A stretch of DNA of 64,000 nt. Source: Solanum dulcamara (taxonomy: Eukaryota > Streptophyta > Magnoliopsida > Solanales > Solanaceae). The notes under the pieces are model-generated. The model did no database searches. It was not told the origin of the DNA and saw nothing but the letters and a program-made list of their open reading frames with translations. Positions within the stretch are counted from its first letter, which is position 1. Each line of letters opens with the position of its first letter. Positions 34,102 to 45,600 of this stretch are shown piece after piece. The stretch spans positions 77,698,001 to 77,762,000 of the forward strand of contig NC_077240.1 of the NCBI RefSeq assembly GCF_947179165.1, written 5' to 3'. The translations under genes were made by a program, and so were the position numbers.

Positions 34102-36964
34102 ATGTCAATAGTGTACAGAGCTGCCAGAATGACCCTAACGCCGTCGGTGGCACCCCGCAGACCACCAGACTTAGTCCAAGAGGAACGTCTCCCACCTAGG
34201 AACAAGACCCAACTAGAATCAACACATAATTCCATCCCTAGCTCGTCGTATGTTGACTACAGTTCTGTGACCCCTATAGCAATTTCGAAGGAACAGCTGG
34301 CTTGGGCACAAAAGATCATCTCTTGGTCATAAAATGGAAGCAATGATGCAACTCACGGTAATAACGCAGAGTCTGGCTCTAAAGATTTAGCTACACAACA
34401 AATCTCAACCCATTTCACCCTTCCAATCGGAAAATCTGGGGATATTCGAGGCGAATCGGATACTGAGGGTGGTTCTTTTGATAAAGAGCTCTCTAAGTGC
34501 GACTCAGATCAGAACTTCTTAAACTTGAAGAGATACGACACAGGTAGTATGGATGGTGTACAGTTTATGGTGGAACAAAGAGCAATAGTGGAACCATTAA
34601 ATTCTGTGAGCATATCAACTGGTGCTGAAATTAATGCCTTACAGGAGATGATCTCAAAACAGTCGAATGTCGACAGTGAAGAAATGACAAGGAGCAATAT
34701 CCATGTCAACCCAAGTAAATGTGTCTCGATTCCAATTGAGCATAAGTATAAAGAGGTAACCCCCTCTGTACAACATGAGGTTAAGGATAACAGGGAAAAT
34801 AAGGACGAAAATGGGCTGAATCCTATAGCTATAGAAACTGATACTCAGGACAATAGAGAAGAAGTTGATGCATGTGGTAATAATATCAAGCTTAATCATA
34901 ACACTTCAGCATCAAACAAGACTCAACTCCCTTATGATCTCACCAAGCTAACATCCAACTTTGTTAAACATAACCCTCAGTATCAACCAAATCTGCAGAA
35001 GTCAAATGACAAACCTCCCACAAACCCAAAACAGCTACCTCAGTTACAGAGTCCCAAAACAGATCCTGTCCTAGAACCAAGTCCATTCATAGTTATACAA
35101 ACTTATGCGACTAGACTAAGAGTGAACCAAACAAGAACTGAAGTACCTATTACTATTTCACCCCTTGTATACACCACAAGACAGGGCCAAGATGTAAGTA
35201 TACTTTAATAGGTAAATTCACCAATACAATGCCCAAGATAAAGCTTATCAGAAGAAGTTTTATTCAGCAGACTCAACTCACTAGAGGTGTCAAGATTGCT
35301 CATTTCAATGCAAGACACATCTACATTGATCTTGATAACGAGGAAGATCATATTTCAGTTTGGAATAAACAGAAGATGTATATTGAAGGGCAACTTATGT
35401 GACTTCAATTGTGGACTCCAACTTTCAGGCCTGAGGAGGAAACACCTATCGTACCAGTTTGGGTTATACTACCAGAACTACCTTGGCATTATTATAATAA
35501 AGAGTTTATAACCACCCTTTTATCCCCAATTGGTAAAACACTGTACCTGGATGTAGACTCACTTAAAAAAAACTAGAGGCAGTATTGCAAAAGTAAGGAT
35601 ACAAATGAATATCACCAAGGAAAGACCCCCACATATATGGATAGGAATTGATGAAGAAGATCACACTAAAGACAGATGGCAAGTTATACAGTTCAAAGGT
35701 ATACCTGAATATTGTTCTTATTGTAAGCATCAAGGGCATACTATGACAAGATGCAATGTTAAGAGGACAGAAGAAGAAAGGAAAGAAGCTGAAGAAGCAA
35801 GGAATAATAAAACCAAGAAAGATGATGAAAACTAGGTATATCCCTTAACCACCATACAAATACCTGAGAGTAATATATCTTTAACTAATGTAGGTACAAA
35901 AGAAAACCAAGTTGGGAGACATCGACAGCACCAAAATAGGAACAAAAACAAGGAGGAACAACAAGAATGGCAAATTCAAAAAAAACCAAGACAGAAGGAG
36001 CAGCAAAAGAATGTTCAATCAAATCAGATTCTAGCACAAACAAAGCAATCAGATATTGACTTATCTATCTCATTCCCCCAAGCCCCCATTAATGTCTTAG
36101 ATGCTGACACAAGTGACACACTGGCTAGAATGGAAAATATGAAGGAACCAGGTATTGACTTATCTCTCCCACACCCCCATAGCTCTCCCAATAATCTTAA
36201 TATTGTGACTTTTGAGGCTGATGTAGTTTATGGAGGTGAGGATGGGGGAATACAAGAGGAAAACACTAACTTGTAGAAAGAGGTTATCGGGGGAGGAAAA
36301 ATACTTTAGTTGACCTAGGAATGACTTTAGAGACCCAGCTACCACAGAGGTAACTACTACAGCAGCAACCACAAAGGAGAGGCACAAAGAATAATCAGTA
36401 CAAGAAGAGGACTGGCACACAATGGATAAAGAACCTCCTGATCTGAAAAGGAAAAATAAGAGTCCTCAGATTTTTAACAAGAAGTCTACATTAGCCCTTA
36501 GTAAGAAGAAAAGGGAGGCTTTGAAGAAGAAACTGATCAAAGAAATGCAATCAGGACAAGAGAGCCTACATGATTTCCTAGTAGTGGAACAAGCAGGCAT
36601 CCATGTGACATCTCTGCAAATTCAGGAGCCAAATAATGGAAAATGTGCACTCAGCAAAAAAAGTACCCTACAAGAACTAACTGATAAATATAGAGTCACA
36701 AACTCTGAGGATGAGAAAGATCTTGATCAATATGATGAGGTTCAAAAGGAAGATGAGAAAACCAATGCCCACTTGATGGCATTTGATCCTACCATAGATA
36801 CAACCACACAAGAAGGAGAACAACAAATCTCAGAAAAGAATGGCCTTTCCCCCAGGGGTCAGCAAGAAAAAAGGAAAAAAAAGCAACAGGATGACACCAC
36901 AAGTTCTGATAATGCTATTTGCAAAAGTGGCATCAAAACAAGGTCCAAATCTAATAAGTCTTAA
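34102..36964 (+). pseudogene. LINE ORF1: nucleic-acid-binding protein, degenerate
   Basis: Starts at ATG 34102 and runs in one frame to 35208, with one TAA at 34330-34332. After a frame break, a DUF4283-like segment follows (KIKLIRRSFIQQTQ, IAHFNARHIYIDLDNE, about 35220-35530). Then comes a zinc knuckle CSYCKHQGHTMTRC (C-x2-C-x4-H-x4-C, about 35713-35754). The lysine-rich C-terminal part (36422-36961) is open. ORF1 proteins of plant L1 elements bind their own RNA. The final TAA overlaps the ORF2 ATG by one base. Confidence 0.8.
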
Positions 36965-39900
36965 TGATTAACACCATATGCTGGAATGCAAGGAGTATTG
37001 ATACTCAGGGTTCACTGGATAGACTCCAAAAACTCAAAGACTATCACAATATCTCTATGCTGGCAATTCTTGAACCATTCTCAAACCAATCCTACCTCAA
37101 TTCCCATAGAATTCAGCTTAATATGGACAGTGTCATTCATAACCCCAATAACAAAATTCGGCTCTTGTGGAATAAAGATATGGCATGCTCTATTATAGAT
37201 CAGGATGAGCAGCAGATTACTTGTGAGATCAAACATGTTGCATGGCCTATTACCTATCTCACAACCTTTGTTTATGCCAAATATAAGAATCACTTGAGAA
37301 GAGACCTTTGGGAGAAACTACTGCAGTACTCCAGGGTAGACAAACCATGGTGTACCATAGGGGATTTTAATGTAATCATTGATATTGAAAAGAAGATGGG
37401 GGGCATACCCTACAACATGAAAAAAAGCTTTGAATTCATAAGTATTATTGAATCTTGTGGACTCATAGACTTGAGTTTTCATGGTGCAAAGTATACATGG
37501 TGTAATAATAGAGATAATGATGCCAGGATTTGGAAGAGACTAGATAGAGCTATGGTAAATGATAAGTGGCTAGAAAAGATGCCTATGGCTACTATAACTT
37601 ACCTAGCTTCCACTAGATCAGAGCACTGTCCTTTATTCATGGAGTGTGCAGAGAGACAGTACAATGCCATTAAGTATTTTAAGTTCCTACACTGCTGGGT
37701 TGATAATGATAACTTTCTTGATGTTGTGAAAACATGCTGGAGTAAACCTGCTGCAGGAAATCCTATGAAAAGATTCCAGGAAAAAATGAAAAGAGTGAGC
37801 AACACTCTGAGTAGTTGCTCAAGACAAGAATATGGTGATATCTTCTCTTCCATCACCGATTTTGAGACAAAATTTAGAGATGTTGAGGATGCAATAATCA
37901 GATATAACTCTGATGATAATAGAACCAAACTGAATCTGATCAATGCCAAATACATCAGGTACCTAAAGATAGAACAGTCCATTCTTAAACAAAAAACTCA
38001 ACTTCATTGGTTTAAGGAAGGAGATGCCAATTCCAGTTACTTCTATGCTATCATCAGAGGGAGAAGGAGAAGACTGTATATCCACAAAATTGAAGATGAT
38101 CAGGGTAATATTATTCAGGGAAATATAGAAATTGCCAAGGCTGCTTGTCATCATTTTGAAAAAATATTTACTGCAGACAATAAGAATATCAATGAAGAAG
38201 CTCTTAGTTACATACCTACAATGGTCAGTGACAATCAAAATCATATGCTACAAAGGTTACCTACTAAAGAGGAGTTACAGAAAGTGCAAAATCTTGATCC
38301 CAACCAACACACCTGATGATATTATTGATAGAGTAGTGTCCATCACTGGATACAAATGCACTCATGGCCCTATGACTTACTTGGGATGTCCTTTGTATAT
38401 AGGAAGGCAAAGAGTCATATATTTCACTAGTATGGTTTCAAAAGTGATTACTAAAATACAAGGGTGGCAGACAAAGATGCTAAGCTATAGGGGTAGAGCT
38501 ACTTTGATCAAATTTGTGCTTCAATCACTTCCTATACACCTACTCTCTACCATAACCCCTACCAAAACCACTTTGAAACAAATTAAATGCCTTATTGCTG
38601 ACTTTTTCTGGGGTTGGGATAAGGAGAAAAGGAAATACCATTGGGCCTCTTGGGAAACTCTTAGATTACCATATGAGGAGGGAGGTATTGCTGTAAAAAA
38701 TCTCGAAGATGTATTCTTAGCAATGAAATACAAACACTGGTGGTTATTCAGAACTAAGAGATCTCTATGGGGTGATTTTTTGAGAGCTAAGTACTGTCAA
38801 AGAGCCCATCCTGTCACAAAAAAGTGGCACACAGGCCAATCTCTCATATGGAAGAACATGATGAAGAACAAAAGTGATATAGAACCTCATATTAAGTGGA
38901 ACTTATATTCAGGGAGCTGCAGTTTCTGGTGGGATGATTGGTTGGGTGTTAGCCCTTTAGCCAATCACTATGAATATATTCCAAGATTCAACAACTCCAT
39001 TGTCTCTATGTTCCTGACAAATGGGAGATGGAATGAAGAGAAAGTTAGGCAACAGGCCCCTCAACATATGATACACACCATTATCAACACTAAAATCAGG
39101 CACCAGCAGGACACATTAGATCAGGCTCAATGGAAACTGCAGTCATATGGAAACTTCACTTGTAAATCAGCATGGGAACATGTGAGGAAGAAAAAAAATA
39201 AGACATTGACTGATACTCTGACATGCACACTAACATCCCTGTCAAGGCTTCATTCCTGCTCTGGAGAACATTGAGACACAAACTTCCAACCAATGATAAA
39301 CTGATTTCTTTTGGGAGAGAAACTGCAATGTGCTCATGCTGTTACAGGCCTGATTTAGACAACATAGATCACATTTTTGTATCTGGAAACTTTGCTAAGC
39401 ACATTTGGGAATACTTCTCCAACTGGTGGGGAATTAAGCAGGACCACAACTCCATTAGAAGCAATCTGATGAAATGGTGGACCTACAAACCAAACAATGA
39501 GGTACATAAACTCATGCTGTAAGCTATCCCTATACTTATTTGCTGGAATATATGGAAGAACAGGTATGCAAGTAAATATGGAGGAAAGAAATCTAGTACT
39601 ACTAGAGTGAAGTTCACTATAATCAAGGATATATACATGCTGACTGCTACTGCTTTTCCATATATTCCATGGCCACCAGCTTGGAAGGATCTAGTTATGT
39701 GGATAGAAAACTGCAAACATGACATAAAAGTAACACAGGTTATATGGCTCACTGTCACGACCCAAAAACTGAGGTCATGATGGCACACATCTCAAAACCC
39801 AATCTGATGTGTAACCCTAAAAATAAAATTCATACAAGACTTCCAAAGAGGAAAGTGATTCCACGATTTAAATAAAAAGAAAAAAAAACAATGAAGAAAT

Positions 39901-40530
39901 TATCCCAAAACCTGGTGTCATAAGTATAAAGAGCATCTAATACAAGGTTCGAATCTGAAGATACAACATAAGTCTCTGAATGATACAAAAGACTGAAAAA
40001 TAAAGATAGACTAGTGACGATCCGAATTCTGGGACCTCACCACTAATCTGAGAATTACACAATCCGCTAGAATATTAACTGCCACGTGGGGTACCCCGAC
40101 TAGTATCTGCATCAAAAAGTGACACAGAAGTAGGGGTGAGTACAATTCACATGTACTCAGTAGGTTTTAGCTGACTGAGTATAAGGAATTAATCAAATCT
40201 ATGAAATAAACTAAGGAACGCTTCCACCTGCATATAGAAAAGTCCCACTTCGGCATCAGTGCCGCCAGTTTATATATATAGTGGCACGAATAAAGTATAA
40301 TAACAACTCATAATCACAATTAATCAAATAATTCAAGCAGCACAAATGTCAATGCAATGCAATGCAATATGATGATGCAATGATGTGGTGGTACGGTGGA
40401 ATCAAGACTGTCGCACAGCCTGTCGTATACACCTGCCGAGCTGTGCTACCAAGCAGGACCCATGGGGGTCTCGCAGACCATATACCTCAATCACAATATC
40501 TCATTATCCTTGCCACCTCCTCGTGGTCAA

Positions 40531-40664
40531 GGGATCACAATGCATCCACTACCCTGCCGGAAAACTACCTCGGTCAGGGACTCAAGATACAAAGGTTGGG
40601 ATCACAATGCATCCACTACCCTACCGGAAAACTGCCTCGGTCAGGGACTCAAGATACAAAGGTT
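40531..40664. repeat. 67-bp direct tandem duplication in the gypsy LTR
   Basis: Two adjacent units start GGGATCACAATGCATCCAC and end ATACAAAGGTT. They differ by about two bases. The overlapping open frames here result from the duplication. Confidence 0.9.
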
Positions 40665-41756
40665 TAAAGGTGTTTCATTTTCTTTCTCAAAAAGAATTTC
40701 CATATTTCTCAACTTCCCATGTTTCATGATGTGATGAATGAGGATGAATGCATCAAAACACATATGCATGGAAGTAATAATCAACTCACATGTGGTATAA
40801 TGTTCAAAGTTCTCAAAACTTAACCTACACATGATATTCACCCTCAATAAATAGTAACGGGAAGAACACACTTTCATTTAAATATTCACCCCTTTCTCAA
40901 CAATATTTCAATACTCAAGTATGCTCAAAACCCCCAACTCAATCTCTCAGGCGGCATCACAAGTCAAATAATATACTCAAGCCTCTCTCTTAGGCAAATC
41001 ATAATTCACATGCTCTCAAAGCAAATAAGATAACAAATAAGGCCCCCACACGGGCTATGTAATACAAATAAACCCCGTCACGGCAACACATTAATAAATA
41101 AGCCTCCACACGGACATCATAATATATATAACATTCTCAACTCATACTACAACCCCATCCCAAAGTCTATAACATATGAATGATTAATTACCCCATCTCA
41201 ATCTCAAAGAAAGATAGCCAAACCTACCTCAATTGCCGAAACCGCACTCGAATACCTCCACCGGACAAGTAACTCTCGAATTCAGCGCTCGGAATGACAA
41301 CCCACTATCAACAATGAAACATACACGTCACAAGGAGTCCAATGACACCCATATTGATAGGTTTCGGAACCGGGGGTAAAATGGTCCAAAAATTAACTAT
41401 TTTCGAAAAGGGTCAAATCTGTAAATTTATTGAACAATCCCATTCTATTGGTAATAAGGAACTCATGGTTGAAAAACCCATAAAAATAGAGCTCAAAACG
41501 AGTTGGAAATCACAATTTTCCTTAAATTCGGATTAGGGAAGAAACAAGGATTTTTGGGGTTTGAAACTAAAATTTAAGAGTTAAAATCGTCAAAAACTTA
41601 ATGAAAAAGGAAGGTTTTAGGTCAAAAATCACTTACCCAACACTTTGCCTCGAAAATCTCTTCTCAAATCACCTCAAGGAGTTCAAGAACTCAAACAAAT
41701 GTTGAAAAATATTGAAATGAGAAGAAAGGGGCATTTTCTGCCCAAAAAGTTATTGT

Positions 41757-41803
41757 TCACGCGTGTTACTGTTCACGCGTGTTACTGTTCACGCGTGTTT
41801 TGT
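41757..41803. repeat. Three tandem CACGCGTG palindromes
   Basis: GTTCACGCGTGTTACT is repeated at a 16-bp period; each copy centres on the 8-bp palindrome CACGCGTG. The position is about 40-80 bp from the LTR 5' terminus. Confidence 0.9.
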
Positions 41804-41842
41804 ACAAATTTACGAAAATCACCCTCAAGGTCATTACACTCA

Positions 41843-41859
41843 CCCCCCCCCCCCCCCCC
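41843..41859. repeat. 17-base C run at the edge of the solo LTR
   Basis: An uninterrupted C tract begins at the last base of the CTCAC TSD and lies within what was the LINE reading frame (proline codons). Confidence 0.85.
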
Positions 41860-42326
41860 TTAACATTGTTAAACTTAACACAGATGGGAGTGTCATAGGC
41901 AACCCAGGGAAAATAGGAGCAGGAGGCATAGTGAGGGATCACATGGGTAACTTGATATATGCTTTTGTCACTCCTTTGGGAGTTGGAACCAATAATCAAG
42001 CTGAAGTGCAGGCAGCCAGTTTTGGCATCAATTGGTGCCTCCAAAATTGTTATAGTAGAGTCATTTTGGAAGTAGATTCTGAGCTAGTGAACAAGTGGTT
42101 GCAGCTGGACATCAAACTACCTAGGAGCATTCAAAATTTCATTGCAAAACTACAACACTTGACCCAACTGTTAGAATTCCTCCAATGTCAACATGTATTC
42201 CGAGAAGCAAATTCTCCAGCTGATACATTATCTAAGTACAGCCATATACTTGATAATACTCAGGACTTTTACAACATTCAACAACTCTCACAAGATACCA
42301 AGGGCTACATCAAGTTGGACGAGTAG

Positions 42327-43450
42327 GAATGGCAAGCTTCAGGAGAAGAAGACTCAAAAGGATTAAACAACCTCCTTGAAACCTCTTAGCTTTAAGTTCC
42401 TAACTTATATTTCAATATTGGATGTATCTAATTCATAAATATATCTATGTTAAAGTCTTCATAGTTAGGACTCTTGTAAAGGGGAGAGTCTCCCTCTTTT
42501 ATTGCTTTTCTAGATTAAGCATCTTACCACTAGAAGTAAGAACTAGAGTAGATGTTTGTGCCTATGATTATACTGTGCAGGTACACTGCAGGAATGCAGC
42601 ACATGAGTTAGCACTTGGATTCCTATTTTGGTTTGGCTTCCCATGCAATCAATGTCCAAATAGTTGCAGCAGCCAACTCATGCTGCAAATCCAAGAGTTG
42701 CACAGGCTGTATTCAATGCAAGATGAGGATGCAATTTGCCCCAGCAAGATTCAATAAGCAGCTAGAGCTGCTGCCAGAAATGCAGCAGTTAAGTCTCCAA
42801 CAAAACAACACCAAGTTATATCAACCTGCAAGCTGCAACATCCAACTACAACATTCATCAACAACATCATCCAACAATCTGCAACACACTACAGAGCTGA
42901 AGCAGTTAGCTACTCTGAGAGTCAGTTTAATTCAAGGAAATCAGATAGTCAAAAACACTAGTTCAAATACATATCTCTAGAACTCGGACAAACTCGGTAT
43001 GACAAGACTAGAAAGGACAAAGATGAAAGAACGACCTCGATCCATGAAAATTAGAAGTCTCGTATACTTGTTCTCCTTTGTTTTAGCTATGTATAAAATG
43101 TAGCTTATTTGAATAGGACTAGTGTAGGTTTCTTTCTTGTATTCACATGGAAGGGGAGAGTCTCCCTCATTTACGTTTCTCTTAGTCGCATTGTATCGAG
43201 AGGAGTCCTCTCATAGGTTTATCATTTTTTCTAGTATTTAGAAGGCACTATCTAGTATCGAGGATGAGTTAACCGACCTTAGTAGGTTAGCCGACTTATG
43301 AACCACCTAAAGTTCGGAGGTAAGGTTTATGTCCCCCTCCTTGTATTTTTATATTTTATGAATGATAAGGTTTGGGGGTGTTGCTCAACCCCTGACTGTG
43401 CACGAGAGATGGGAGCCTCGTGTAGGGTCTATTCCCGAAAAGAAAAAAAA
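42327..43450 (+). other. LINE 3' region with unexplained ~460-bp segment
   Basis: After the RNase H stop, the motif GGGGAGAGTCTCCCTC occurs at about 42481 and again at about 43155, about 670 bp apart; it contains the palindrome GGGAGA-G-TCTCCC. The segment between them, from about 42555 to 43020, is rich in CAGCAA/CAACA triplets and does not resemble LINE coding sequence. The region ends in an A-rich tail at 43439-43450. Confidence 0.6.
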
Positions 43451-43510
43451 AGTGCTAATGGTTGGATTCAAGATAATATAAGAAGTAATTTCCCTGATTT
43501 TAAATTCAAA

Positions 43511-43534
43511 TATATATATATATATATATATATA
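43511..43534. repeat. (TA)12 microsatellite inside glucanase exon 2
   Basis: A 24-bp TA run is translated as four Tyr-Ile pairs where the intact paralogue has YIAV. It is in frame and directly precedes the GNEV codons. Confidence 0.95.
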
Positions 43535-44218
43535 GGAAATGAAGTCTCTCCAGCTACAACTAATGGTCAATTTTCACAATTTGTTCTTCCCGCGATGAAA
43601 AATGTTTATAACGTGTTATCAACAGCAGGATTACAATATAAGATCAAGGTTTCAACCACGACATATTCAGGGCTCTTAGCCAATATCTACCCACCAAAAG
43701 ATAGTATTTTTCGCGAAGAATTTAAGGGTTTTATTAATCCAATAATTGAATTCCTAGCACAAAATAACCTTCCAATCTTAGCCAATATTTACCCTTATTT
43801 TGTCCATATTTATAACACGATTGATATCCCGCTTTCTTATGCACTTTTCAATCAAGAAGGAACAAATTCAATAGGATATCAAAATCTTTTCGATGCCCTT
43901 TTGGATTCTATATATTTTGCTATAGACAAAGCTGGAGGACCAAATGTGGAGATCGTTGTATCGAAAAGTGGTTGGCCTTCGGAAGGGAACCCTTCAGCAA
44001 CGATCGAAAATGCTCAAATTTATTATAGGAATTTGGTTTCTCATGTAAAAGGCGGAGTTGGAACTCCAAAGAAACCAGCAAGGATTATAGAAACTTGTTT
44101 GTTTTCTATGTTTGATGAAAATCAAAAGCAGGGAGAAGTCACAGAGAATCACTTTGGACTCTTCTATCCAAATCAGACTGCAAAATATGATCTCAAATTT
44201 ATGTATAGTGATAATTAA

Positions 44219-44709
44219 CAAGGAAGAATCCTATGTTTTCCACTCATATGCAAATGTTTTCCTGTTTTTTCTTCAGGTTAATTTCTCAGATCGTCACTCA
44301 ACTAATAGTTATTATAATTTCATATATAAAGCCATGCACGTTTCTTTTTTTTATCTAAATTTTCTTCAACAAGGAAAGTAATTATCATCATCTGAGAAAT
44401 CGATTCAGCTTCTAAAAAGAAAGTGAATTCAGATATTTGGTAACACGAATTGAGAAAAATAACACCAATATTGATTTCATCCTCATACCATAATCCGCCT
44501 GAACGCAAAAAATTAAAAATTAAAAATTAAAAATGAACTAAGACATAGTTATTATTATTGCCATATATACGCGATCGATCAAATAAATGTATATATACCT
44601 CGAGGATGCAACCTCCTAGACCCATTCCTTCAAAAGGTTGATGGAAACATATAGCAGCTACTAATGGCCTAATTGTAACAAAAAGGCGCCATATGCTACA
44701 ATGATCGTC
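44219..44709. other. Spacer after the glucanase pseudogene
   Basis: No gene is supported. Four AAAAATT units form a short tandem run near 44507-44534. Confidence 0.5.
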
Positions 44710-45470
44710 TATACCATCAGAACTCTTTATAACAACATCGTTATATAACAGAATCAGACAATCAAGTTTATTTTTCGAATTTGATTTTTTATGTTATATT
44801 TGATCTCTTTATAACATTTTTACTTATAAAAATAACAACCGTCTTTATAATAGTACTCTATTTGTAAATACATCCCAAGTATATTAGTTATCATCTTTTT
44901 TTAATAATCTAATAATTAAGAAATAGATCCTCTATGATTACCAATAATAGTTCTACATATTTTGATCAATATTTTAAATATTATTTATGGCAAAGAATAT
45001 TATATGAATATGTATTTTCATCACTAAAAGATTTCCCTTCCTTATACAAAATGTGATTAAGCTTAGGATTTAGCATTAAAGTTCCTTTGTCCATAATTTA
45101 AAAAAAAAAAAAGATTTATGTTTCTTTTTTTTTCCTATAACTTCTTTGTATCAAAATAGATATTTTTGTCACGTGTAAAATCATCCAACAAGGTCAGTTC
45201 GGTGAGTAAAATAAAAATGAGGTAATTTCATCACCAAATTATTGTTTAAATGACGAATATTTGTTATAGGTGTATAACAGTCAATCATTATATATAACAG
45301 CGGAAAATTCTCGAAACCAACAATGTTTGTTTAAATGTCAAATATTTGTTATAGGTGAAGAACAGTCAATCACTGTATACAGCTATCGAAAAATCTCGAA
45401 ACCAACAATATTTGTTATAGAGAAATTTGACTAACATTATATATAAGAGTATGTTTTATAAAAGAATATA
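44710..45470. repeat. Transposon-like repeat with TATAACA motifs and an ~85-bp tandem duplication
   Basis: The ends are loosely inverted (left 'ctctttataacaacatcgttatataaca', right with TATAAGAGTATG). Inside, two adjacent units at about 45240-45325 and 45326-45410 share AATATTTGTTATAGGTG, AACAGTCAATCA and TCTCGAAACCAACAAT. This resembles a common Solanaceae non-autonomous DNA transposon; no TSD was confirmed. Confidence 0.5.
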
Positions 45471-45489
45471 GTGAGAAAAATATTGTACC

Positions 45490-45600
45490 TAAGCCATAAC
45501 CTTAAAGGGCAATCCAATGCTCTAAAGCTCCCGCTATGCGCAGATTCCAGAAAGAGCCCAACCATAAGGGTCTGTACGCAGTCTTACCTTATGCCTAAGC
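45490..45600 (-). mobile_element. Au-like SINE fragment (3' half)
   Basis: AAAGGGCAATCCAATGC, then AAGCTCCCGCTATGCGCAG and ATAAGGGTCTGTACGCAGTC match the known Au SINE 3' body in reverse orientation. The tRNA-related 5' half is not present. Confidence 0.6.

Larger units (their letters stand above)
39753..41838 (-). mobile_element. Ty3/gypsy solo LTR (2086 bp) inside the LINE, TSD CTCAC
   Basis: Plus-strand ends are TGTCACGACCC and GGTCATTACA, the complement of TGTAATGACC...GGGTCGTGACA. The TSD CTCAC is perfect (39748-39752 and 41839-41843). It lies between the zinc-binding and RNase H parts of LINE ORF2. Near its 5' end are three CACGCGTG palindromes (41757-41803) and a GTAAGTG donor at 41636 on the minus strand. 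The overlapping open frames at 40362-40734 are not genes. Confidence 0.95.
36964..42326 (+). pseudogene. LINE ORF2: endonuclease, zinc-binding and RNase H parts; RT core missing
   Basis: The N-terminal APE-type endonuclease is intact to the eye: ICWNARSI at the start, IGDFNVII, and the C-terminal SEHCPLF in place of SDHxP (36964-37640). The linker HWFKEGDANSSYFYAIIRG follows. Near 38285-38310 the frame jumps directly to post-RT sequence (GPMTYLGCPLYIGRQRVIYF), so the polymerase fingers and palm with the FADD box are absent. A frame change near 39220 leads into the zinc-binding SFLLWRTLRHKLPTNDKL and CSCCYRPDLDNIDHIF. The gypsy LTR interrupts at 39753-41838. RNase H (NTDGSVIGNPGKIGAGGIVR through REANSPADTLSKY) ends at 42326. 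Confidence 0.88.
34043..43450 (+). mobile_element. LINE (L1-type) inserted in glucanase exon 2, TSD ~14 bp
   Basis: The insertion is bounded by AAGTGCTAATGGTT at 34029-34042 and (A)AGTGCTAATGGTT at 43450-43463, with an A-rich tail just before the right copy. A 5' leader (AACCCTAATCCTCC) is followed by ORF1, ORF2 and a long 3' region with a small GGGGT...ACCCC hairpin (about 43375-43395). Total length is 9.4 kb, of which 2.1 kb is a nested gypsy LTR. The reverse transcriptase core is missing, so this copy must have lost it after insertion or been mobilised in trans. Confidence 0.93.
30836..44218 (+). pseudogene. Beta-1,3-glucanase (GH17) pseudogene split by an LTR and a LINE
   Basis: Exon 1 (30836-30926) encodes a signal peptide (MSLSNLFTKGCLAAIVLVLI...) and ends ATGACAG|GTC like the intact paralogue. 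The 2.9-kb intron holds a gypsy solo LTR. Exon 2 starts near 33819 ([17 protein letters not shown]) and is cut at 34042 by a LINE; it resumes at 43451 (SANGWIQDN) and stays open to the stop at 44216-44218. Defects: the splice phase of exon 1 and the exon 2 frame do not match at the only visible acceptor (GTATAG, 33817-33818); a TA repeat (43511-43534) replaces the residues just before GNEV; and the catalytic IVSES is IVVSKS (Glu to Lys, codon 43964-43966). It cannot give active enzyme. Confidence 0.92.

Noticed and set aside
34525..35208. Independent 227-residue gene
   Set aside because: Same frame as the LINE ORF1 start at 34102, separated only by one TAA; flanked by the rest of the LINE.
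40362..40734. Three overlapping open frames of about 110 codons
   Set aside because: Produced by a 67-bp duplication inside a solo LTR; no family resemblance and wrong context.
42422..42980. Gln-rich open frames as a host gene
   Set aside because: They lie within the LINE 3' region, lack splice support and known domains; kept only as an unexplained segment.
43298..43450. Open frame reading into the glucanase from MNHLKFGG as a new fusion gene
   Set aside because: The upstream part is the LINE 3' UTR and A-tail; the join lies at the target-site duplication and only happens to stay in frame.
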